NCBI GenBank assembly: GCA_033819885.1
Contig: JAQYUZ010000001.1
Coordinates: forward strand, 372,001 to 436,000
Direction: 5' to 3'
DNA length: 64,000 bases
Source of the DNA: Microbotryomycetes sp. JL201
Taxonomy: Eukaryota; Basidiomycota; Microbotryomycetes
Shown here one piece after another: positions 55,701 to 64,000 of the stretch. The translations under genes were made by a program, and so were the position numbers. Below the pieces are notes generated by a model. It was not told where the DNA came from. It saw only the letters and a program-made list of their open reading frames with translations, and made no database searches. Each line of letters opens with the position of its first letter. Positions within the stretch are counted from its first letter, which is position 1.

Positions 55701-57405
55701 CGATCGCACGCTCAAGGAGCTCTACGCCGAGTTGAACGAGATCCAGGTCGGTGCTGCGCTGTCGGTGTCAAACGATTAACTGAACGCAAATTTTGCTGGT
55801 TGCGTAGGGGCGAAACAAAGAGCTTGAGCGAGGGGTCGCCAAGCTCAATCACAAGCTCGCCGTTGAGAGAGAGAAGCTGGATGCCGAAGAGCCGAGCAAC
55901 TTGGGTTCACTCGAGCAGTTGCGCAAGGTCCATTTCGGATACGTCGTGGCAGTGGTGTACACGAGCTGACCCTTCGTTGGTGTGTTCTGAACAGGAAACT
56001 GAAGAAGAATTGCAGTCGACAATTGACCAATACAAAGTCGCTCAAGAGGCGAATCGCGAAGCGGCAGCCAATGCCAAGCCCTGGGTCGACGAGATGAAGC
56101 AAATCAAAGATGCCATCGAAAAGGCAAAGTCCAACACGCAGAAGCTTGACGTGAGCAATCGTTTCTTTTACACGCCCAATTTGCAGCAGCTGACATTGAT
56201 ACGACGTCTTGCCCAGCGTCTGATTTCAGAACGCACCGCAGAGAGCTATAAGCTGGGTCAAGCGATGGCTGCCAAGCGTGCAGAGATGGCCAAACTGGAG
56301 CAAAAGATTGCCGACATTTCAGAACAAACTGAAGAGTTCCGTGCTGAGAGAAAAGTGAGCTGCATCGGAGATGAATGTCCTTGGACCGCTGGTTAATGCT
56401 GACTCCCGACATAGCGTCGTACGGAGGCTGCATCTGCCGTCTGTCAGAGGCCTGAGCCCGAGGAAGGACATCGCGGTAAGAACAGGACCCCGGCAGTGAT
56501 TGAGCGCGAGATCAAAGCGCTCGAGAAAGCCCTGAAAGCGCGCGAGCGCCAGGCGGGTGCCTCCGTGGAAGAGATAATGGAGAACCTCGCGATCCGCAAG
56601 AAGACTCTGATCGAGGCCAAGGACAACATCAATTCGCTCAAAGAGCTCTGTCAAGTACATGCGCTTGAAACTCGGGTTTCCATGAGCTCGCCGCTGATGG
56701 GCGTGCCTTTGACAGCTCATCTGGAACGCATACAACACTCGTATTGAGCGCTGGACCGACTTTCGCACGTACCTGTCGAGCAGGGCAAAGGTGCAATTCT
56801 TGTTCTACCTGTCGCAACGTGGTTTCGTCGGCAAGCTTGCCTTTGACCACAGCAAGATGAAGCTCGATTTGCGCGTGCAAACCGAAGACGCGGCGAACCA
56901 TGGCAGAAAGACTTTTAAAGACGCGCGATCGCTGTCTGGCGGAGAAAAGAGTTTCAGTACAATCTGTCTATTGTTGACGATGTGGGAGGCTGTAGGCAGT
57001 CCCTTGCGCTGTCTTGACGAATTTGTGAGTTTTGCTTGCAAGCGTGTGATGAGTGCGACATGACTGACGATAACATCTCCGTACCAGGACGTGTTCATGG
57101 TATGATCTCAGATCTGCCGGTCTGCTCATGACGGAGACAGCTGACAACTTTGCGCCTCAGGACGCCGTCAATCGCCGCATCGCCATGAAAATGATGGTCG
57201 AAGCTGCCAAGACTGCGCAAGATGTCCAATTCATCGTCATTACGCCTCAGGACATGCAGGTGCGTGATGGCGGCTGCTGAACTGCGAATGCTACTGATGG
57301 CCCTTTCGGCTGTGCACACAGGGCCTGACGTTTGGTCCAGAAGTGCGCATCAACAAGATGAGCGACCCAGATCGTCGCCAAGGCGTGCTGGCGACTGGTC
57401 GCTAA
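52751..57405 (+). CDS. SMC6: Structural maintenance of chromosomes protein 6 (SMC5/6 complex)
   Basis: Twenty exons: 52751..53011, 53076..53126, 53192..53317, 53414..53639, 53700..53724, 53777..53852, 53908..54432, 54489..55060, 55112..55220, 55280..55437, 55492..55572, 55632..55746, 55808..55927, 55995..56150, 56217..56354, 56415..56654, 56716..57024, 57088..57099, 57161..57259 and 57322..57405; 1160 aa. The sequence shows [14 protein letters not shown], the Walker A loop [20 protein letters not shown], two long coiled coils around a hinge, [10 protein letters not shown] and the Walker B stretch CLDEFDVFMDAVNRR. Smc6 pairs with Smc5 and Nse subunits in recombinational repair and fork protection in the nucleus. 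A 25-nt and a 12-nt exon are needed; the latter encodes DVFM beside Walker B. Acceptor 55109 instead of 55112 would add one Ser. Confidence 0.97.
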
Positions 57406-57705
57406 GACTTTCTGGGCTTGTCCACGGGAGTTTGTCTTTTTTGGGTTTTTACGGCACGTGACTTCGGTTCGCTGTTCTACTTGTTGTTCTGCTTTCTCTC
57501 GGTGTACGAGTTCTTGGTTTGATGCAAGTTTGCTTTTGCTGCGCAGTTGAACCGACTCCTCGCCGATTGCATTCTCTGTCCCACGACCGAAGCTCTCTGC
57601 GGTTACGCTGTACATTGCTTCCAAGTCGACAAGACCCTCACGGTCTCTCCATCAGCTTTGGAACCAGCCTCTCATTCGAGTTTTGGGCGAGCTCGAGCAC
57701 CGCGC
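57406..57705. other. Intergenic region SMC6 / UBE2O-like
   Basis: Three hundred bases on the same strand. A frame enters the next gene from 57547 without an ATG. No separate feature is seen. Confidence 0.5.
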
Positions 57706-60700
57706 ATGGCCGCGCCGCCTGTACCGGCGTCGAGCTCAATCTTTCCAGAAGATGTCGTCAAGTTGTTGAATCAACCAGATACGTATGCTGTTGTGACAGT
57801 GAGTCCAGAAAGCACACAAGGACGAGTGCGGCGCTCGCTTCGGTCCGCCTGGCGACTGCGCCGCGACGAGTTGTTCAGACCCATGAAGACTTTCGACGCC
57901 GTCATTGAGGATTTCCAGGCTGTATCGGGGGCCTTGGCTGCCCCTTGGAGCTGTACCGAAGCTCACCGTGCTGACTGCGATCGCAACTTTGTCCGACTTG
58001 GCAGCGATGTTGGGCCGACGAGCAGAACCCAGAGGCCATTGCCGAGGCAGAGAGCAGAGGTATCCCTTTCAAACCTGTGAGTATCGACAAGCGCGCTGTG
58101 CGACCCTTTCAATGCTCGAGAACGCGGCTTAACTCGAGAGAGCTCTCTCTCTCTTTCTGTGCTTGATCATCAATCAGCTCGACCCAGGTCAGCTCGAAGT
58201 CATCTTGTCGACGGGAGAACGAATAGAAGTGTCCGAATCACAAGTATCGGTGGAAGACCGTGGCTTCATGGTATCGGATCTCGTCAGAGCCACAGACGAC
58301 AACAAAGGTCAAGCTGGCACAATCATCAAACTTGACACCGAAGTCAAGTTGCAACGTGTTCTGAGCAAGGAAGTGTTGCCAGATTGGATCAAGGCGAACC
58401 AAATCGTCGGTGAACCCAGAGTCATGGTACGCCACCGTTTTTGGATAGCTTGTGGAACTTGCTGAATCGTCTCGCTGCAGAGGAGCGACCACGTCTCGCA
58501 CGGAGGCTGGATCGGCATTGTGGAAGAAGTGTTCGAGATGGCTCAGGTCCAGACACGACGCGGTGGACCCAGGCGGATATGTGACTCCGGCAACGCGCTC
58601 ACCGTCGGCATGCAGAGCGAAGTGCGTAAACAATTGATAACTTTTTCGTCTAGTATGAAGGCCATTGACCCGTGTCACTGCAGAATTTCTTTCTTGACCG
58701 CTTGCCGATTGTGCAAGCTCTCATGGATCCCGGCGAGCTCCAGCAAATTCTGGACGTCAAGCAGATTGCCGTCGCAGTCAATTGGTTGTGCATGTCACAA
58801 AAGGGAACCGACGCCACTGTTTGCCCTGTGCGGCCACCACGGTTCTGGACTAGGCTGCAAGACTTGTGTCTTGTGCGATCGGCCGCTCTCAGCTTGCACA
58901 CTGTCGGAGACAAGGTGGATTTTATCGATCGTGAGCGGGTCTGAGCGCGTCCACAGCGTGTGATTCGCTGACGTGTTTGATTCTTGCAGGTGAGGCGCAT
59001 CCGCTGCCGCCTCACTTGGCTTCGCTGCCGTTCCCCGACGGCCAGCGCGTGTGCGTTGTCACGCAAACACGGAGTCGAGCGACTGTGTTGTGGCAAGACG
59101 GGACTAGAACGACGCGTCCGACTATAGAATTGGAGCACTGCCTCAACTTAGACGAGGACGTCGACGTGTTCCCTGGCGATATCGGCATGTTCACCGGCTG
59201 CAACCCACCACGTGCCGCCGTCGTCCAAACAATGAACAGCAAACAACGCACGATCGACATTAGGTACTATGACGACGAGAGCGGAGCTGTAGAGACTGTC
59301 AGCGGTCTCGAGTTTGACCACTTCGGTCCGCCGCCAGACTCGTTTGGCGTCAAGAGAATGGACCCTGTACTCGTCACGAAGGAGGGAGTGTCGAATGGCG
59401 CAGATTTTCCTACAGTGCCGAGGCTAGGCGAAAGCGAAATTGCCACAGGCTCGTTCCCTTCGCCCGAGTCGCTGCGAGTCTCGGTAAGTACTTGCGATCC
59501 GGATCAGTGAGCCGGCTCCTGATGGACATGATTCGTTATAAGCTGGCTCAATTTGCCATGGATGAAGCTCAGCGGCTGAACTTTGATAATGTGGGGCGGA
59601 TAAAGACGGCATCGGAGGATTTGGTCTCGATCGACTGGTACGGAGAAGTCGAAGACCAGTTGATGGACGGCACAGTCGTCGTCAAGTACCCTAACGGGCG
59701 GAAAGAAGCGCTACCACTCGATAGACTGTACTTGCTCGATGATGGCATGGATCATGACGGACTCGGACCCGACATGGACGAGTTTCTCGATGAAATGGAC
59801 GTGTCTGACGACGAATGGCAAACAGATGAGGACGGGGAGCCGGACAGCGGTGTCATGCCGGGCTCTCTTGAGTGGAAAGATGAGGAGGACATGGTCGACG
59901 ACATCAGCGTCGAGGAGAATGGCTGGGCTGCCGAGGACGCCGATGAAGATGAAATTGGTGAACTAGAGGCGAAGCCTGCAACCTTTGCAAATGGTAAGGC
60001 GGCTATCGTGCAAGCGGAGCGACCGAAAACGGACGCAGAACAAGTCGTGTCGATGCCTGCCGACATTGAAGACTATGCAAAGTGGCAACGTTTCATCATG
60101 CTCGAAGAGGCTCCCAAGGTGCGCGACCTCACGTGCCGCAAGGAGCGCAACGCTTGACGTTTATTCAGCAGGATCATCATTATGCAAAAGAGCCTATACT
60201 TGCACCTTCAAAGTCTTACATGGCTCGTGTGCGCAAAGAGCACAAGGTGCTTGCCACCTCGCTCCCGCCCAATATTCTCGTGCGCGCATACGAAGACCGA
60301 GCCGACTTGATGCGGTGTCTCATTATTGGTCCGCTTGGAACACCCTTCGCCAACGCACCTTTCTTGTTCGACATGTATCTGCCTCCCACAAAGTTTCCGA
60401 CAGAACCGCCTCATGTATTTTTCCACGCGTGGAGTGGTGCGACTAGAGTGTCGCCAAATCTTTACGCCGAAGGCAAAGTCTGCTTGTCCTTGCTCAACAC
60501 TTGGCACGGCGACAAGACCGAGGTCAGGCGTGCGATAGGCTGTCACTCCTGAGGGAACGGGCACTGACTTTCGCACGCTTACCGCAGTCGTGGAGCTCTG
60601 CCAGATCTTCGATCCTGCAAGTTGTTGTGTCGATCCAAGCACTAATTATGACAGAAAACCCATATTATACAGAGGTGCGTCCCTTGGAAATAAGGCAAGG

Positions 60701-61094
60701 AGGCTCGGATTCACGGCGCACGTTGCAGCCTGGTTTCGAGAAGCAACAAGGAACAAATGAGGGCAAGCGCGCGTCCGAGATGTACAACGAGCGAACTTTG
60801 GTCCTCACGCGCGCGTTTGTCCAACGAGCTATCCAGTACCCTCCGACGGGCTTCAAAGAGGAAATCGAAGCTTATTACAAGACTGGTCTGCCCGAGACAC
60901 CAGGAGCACTTCGAGGCATTGTTGAGCAGAGCAAGGCGTTGCTCGAGGAGAGTGCGGCTTTCCACGAACAAGGCGAAGATAGCGAGAAGCGGCCGGAGAG
61001 CGCAGTCGTTCCCGGACTACTCGTCCTAACGCAAGGCGCGTGCTTGACGCTTAAAAGGACGGTGTCGGGACTTGAAGCTCTGCTGAACCAATGA
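57706..61094 (+). CDS. UBE2O: UBE2O-type hybrid E2/E3 ubiquitin-conjugating enzyme
   Basis: Ten exons: 57706..57798, 58005..58076, 58178..58426, 58481..58621, 58684..58930, 58990..59483, 59543..60118, 60169..60522, 60588..60674 and 60729..61094; 892 aa. Exon 2 restores RCWADE, and several SH3-like conserved regions follow (DRGFMVSDLVRA, GGWIGIVEEVFEM, VFPGDIGMF). An acidic stretch precedes the UBC domain. The catalytic Cys is in GKVCLSLLNTW (about residue 729), after SPNLY in place of the usual HPN-type triad. NPYYTEPGFE completes the E2 fold. Human UBE2O ubiquitinates unassembled basic proteins such as orphan ribosomal subunits without a separate E3. The first intron is 206 nt. It is shorter than human UBE2O (about 1290 aa). 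Confidence 0.9.
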
Positions 61095-61562
61095 TATACT
61101 CGTCACCGGGTGCTCTTGATGTCCTCATTTCTAGATAGAAGTGACTGATTTCGTAGTCTCTTTGCCTGTTGCGCGCCTGCATTTGCATTGGACTTGGCCT
61201 GACAGACGCAGGGTCGAAATGACAGTCCATCACTCGTTCTTGGTGACGATCATATCCGTCTCGTAGCATGCGCCATGCGGACCATTTCGGAAGCCATCTC
61301 GGTTCCCTCAGCCGGAATGCGAGTGGGACCGACACATGGAAGCTTACGTGTGGACGTTAATTTTGGATCAAACCACCTCGGAATGCGAGGTTGGTGTCCC
61401 GCACAACCTTTTTGCTTGCTTTTGCACATCGACTACACCTGACTCTCGCCCGACGGTCGCTTGTTCGTGTACATCGACTTGTGCCAGCGACACGATCCTG
61501 AGCACGTGCAGATCTTGACATCGTCTTGCTTGGATTGCTGACTCGGCCCGCTCGAGCACCGC
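61095..61562. other. Intergenic region UBE2O-like / ABC transporter
   Basis: About 470 bp on the same strand, taken as 3' end and promoter. A 94-codon minus frame (61051-61335) overlaps the end of the previous gene and is not credible. Confidence 0.45.
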
Positions 61563-64000
61563 ATGGTCGCACGTTCGACGTCGAGCTCGTCGACAGACAC
61601 GGCTCGACTGGCACAAGATGGTTCTGCATCGACTGTGCTGACCGACAAGGCGGCGATGCACGACATTGAGAAGCAGCTGACGAAAGAGTTTGCCGGCTCG
61701 CGAGCCGAGACGTCAACGCGCGACGGCGACGCATCGCAGGACGCGACGCACGACGGCACAAAACCAAAATATAGATAGTGAGACTGAGCGCAACTCCCCG
61801 TCCTTGATCGCGCCAACTGATGTGATTCCGCGTTGCCAGTGTGCCGTTCGTCGGCCGAACCCCGCGCGAGCCGTACCGATCCCTGGACGACGCACCCGTC
61901 CTGCCCATGAACTCGGCAAACATCTTTTCGCAGTGGACATTTAGCTGGATCACCGGTCTCCTCGTCGTCGGCTATCAGAAGCGCACGCTTGAGCCACTCG
62001 ACCTGTGGAAACTTGATCCGTCGATGGAGGCAGGGCCGCTCGCAGACGAGCTCATGAAAAACTTTGAAAGGCGGAGAAGAAAGATTGAAGACTGGAACAA
62101 AGCTCTCGACGATGGCACGTACAAGCCGTCGGCAGCTCGCAAGATGTGGTGGCAAACTCTCAAGGTCGTCCGGATCGGAGACGGCTCGGGCAAACGTCGC
62201 ATCGGCCTCGCTTGGGCGTAAGTCGCTTTGCTGGCGTGCTTCGTATTGACACGGAATTGACATGCTTTCAAAAGCCTGTCCGACACCTTTGCATGGAGGT
62301 TCTGGTCTGCCGGCTTGATCAAGACTATCGGCGATATCTCTCAGGTGCGCCTACATTGTATCCCCTTCCTTCGCCTCCGCAGCTCTGACCAATTCGTCGC
62401 GCAGGTCACCTCGCCTCTCGTCACAAAAGCTCTTATTCTGTTTGGCACCGACGCTTACTATGCGCATCGTGGCGTGCCCGGATACGCACCAAAAAGCGTA
62501 GGATACGGTATCGGCTTGTGCTTCGTGCTGTGGGTCATGCAGGTCATCTACGCCCTGTGTATCCATCAGTTTTTCGTCAGATCGGCCGGCTGTGGAGTCC
62601 TTGCCCGTGGCGCTTTGATCACAGCCATCTATCGCAAAGCCATGATTCTCAGCGGCAAAGCTCGGATTACAATAACGAATGGCAAGCTGGTCAATCATAT
62701 CTCGACAGATGTGTCACGCATCGATTTCTGCGCCGGATTCTTCCATGTGAGAGCCCCTGCATGCCGCCTTGACCCGGATCGAACAGCTGCACTGACAATA
62801 TGGTCTTAGATCTGGTACACGGCACTGATCCAGATGATCGTGATTATCGTGATCCTGCTCGTCAATCTCGGTCCATCGTCACTCGCCGGCATTGGCTTCT
62901 TATTCCTGGCGACCGTGCCACAAGCAAAAGCTATGGCGGCCATGTTTGCATTCAGAAAGAAAGCCATGATTTGGACCGATAAGCGCGCCAAGTTGATTCA
63001 AGAGCTGCTCGGCGGTATGCGCATCATCAAATTCTTCTCGTGGGAGGCGCCTTACCTGGCCAAGATTGACGAGATTCGTCGGTCGGAGATGTTCCATATC
63101 CGCAATCTGCTCGTCGTTCGCGCCGCTAATGCTGCAGTTGCCATGAGCATGCCAGCTCTTGCAACAGTCGTCGCCTTCCTAGTCTATAGCGGTACCGGTC
63201 ACGGGCAAGACCCGGCTGTCATCTTCACGTCGTTGACACTGTTCAACTTGCTTCGGATGCCTTTGATGATGTTGCCGGCGTCTCTCGCTACCATCACCGA
63301 TGCGCACAATGCTCTTGGTCGTTTGACCGAAGTCTTCTTGGCCGAGACTCGTGTCGCTAGCAGCGAGTTCGACGAAAACGCCAAGATGGCCATCAAAGTC
63401 GAAAATGCCGACTTTCAATGGGAGGCATCGCCAGAGCAATCGCCTGACGCGCCAAAGAGAAAAAAGAAGTTCGGCCGACACCACAAGGATAAGAAGCACA
63501 AGGCATCCAAGGACAACCTAAAGGCAGCAGAGCCGGCCATCTCGGGCAAGGCGCCTGGTGACAATGCGGCATTGGCTGCTGGAGGTGGCGTCGATGTTGC
63601 AATGGGCGTACCTACCGACGGCAAGGCGGACGGTGCCTCCTCGCCCACTGCTCCAGAGGAGCTTATGCAGCTCAAGAATGTCAATTTGACAATTCCAAAA
63701 GGAACACTGACTGCTGTAGTTGGGCCTGTGGGGTAAGACCGTATTTCCTGGCTGGTATATCTCAACAAGGCTGACTCTGATCTGCACAGCTCGGGAAAGT
63801 CATCGCTGTTGCAAGCTCTCATCGGCGAGATGAAGCGTCTGCGCGGAACGGTTACGTTTGGCGGATCAATCGCCTATGCACCACAACAGGCATGGATGCA
63901 GAGCGCCACGCTGCGCGACAATATCTTGTTCGGCCAGCCTTATGACGAAGTCAAGTACGAAAAGGTCGTTCACGACGCCTGCCTCGAAGCCGACTTTGCC
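61563..64000 (+). CDS. MRP/ABCC-type ABC transporter, 5' part (cut by window end)
   Basis: Exons 61563..61777, 61840..62217, 62275..62344, 62405..62746, 62810..63732 and 63790 to the window end; at least 712 residues. After a Ser/Thr-rich N-terminus come NIFSQWTFSWITGLL and LDLWKLD, typical of fungal YOR1-like ABCC proteins without the extra TMD0. The first membrane domain follows with about six helices. The first nucleotide-binding domain begins with LKNVNLTIPKGTLTAVVGPVGSGKSS, where the Walker A is split by the last intron, then YAPQQAWM and NILFG. A Lys/His-rich linker of about 75 residues (63436-63660) is inserted just upstream of this domain. Family members export organic anions, drugs or glutathione conjugates. 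Confidence 0.9.

Overview
The window is nuclear DNA of a gene-dense, intron-rich fungus, most likely a basidiomycete. The evidence is the protein families (PacC/Rim101 factor, Coa1, fungal UNC93-type MFS, UBE2O-type E2, HAL5/NPR1-type kinase, CFEM-like GPI protein) and the introns, which are mostly 50-75 nt with GTNNGT donors and CTRAC-type branch sites. The compact layout and short introns would suit a Pucciniomycotina yeast, but that placement is a guess. I count 27 protein genes. For 23 of them I propose a complete exon structure with consistent phase. The rest have an open end or an unresolved intron, or are truncated by the window. I found no rRNA, tRNA, CRISPR or transposon remnant by eye.

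Left part (1-23 kb): a disordered nuclear-type protein (-), a 2OG-Fe(II) oxygenase (-), an UNC93-like MFS transporter (+), an orphan gene (-), a five-repeat fasciclin membrane protein (+), mitochondrial ribosomal protein L1 (-), the PSO2/SNM1 nuclease (+), the NSE2/MMS21 SUMO ligase (-), a stand-alone voltage-sensor-like membrane protein (+), a two-TM protein (-), a CFEM-like GPI protein (-), a cytochrome P450 (-) and COA1 (+).

Middle part (23-45 kb): a very large mitochondrial PPR protein (-), a small presumed mitochondrial orphan (+), proteasome subunit alpha1/SCL1 (-) whose start codon is split by an intron, HEM12 (+), the CDS1/CHK2 checkpoint kinase (+), a SAP-domain orphan (+), an SLC35F-type carrier (+) and the coatomer gamma subunit SEC21 (+).

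Right part (45-64 kb): PacC/RIM101 (-) with a cluster of GCCARG boxes in its promoter, a HAL5/NPR1-type kinase (-), a small coiled-coil orphan (-), SMC6 (+, 20 exons), a UBE2O-type E2/E3 hybrid (+) and an MRP-type ABC transporter (+) cut by the window end.

Four genes belong to genome maintenance: PSO2 (cross-link repair), NSE2 and SMC6 (two parts of the SMC5/6 complex) and CDS1 (replication checkpoint). COA1, MRPL1 and the PPR protein serve mitochondrial gene expression and respiratory assembly. Several gene pairs are divergent across only 107-122 bp (MRPL1/PSO2, NSE2/voltage-sensor gene, coiled-coil gene/SMC6) and probably share promoters. The most unusual features are at gene-structure level: introns at or inside start codons, GC-AG introns, 9- and 12-nt micro-exons inside catalytic motifs, and the apparent PacC self-regulation module. 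I saw no clear new multi-gene system.
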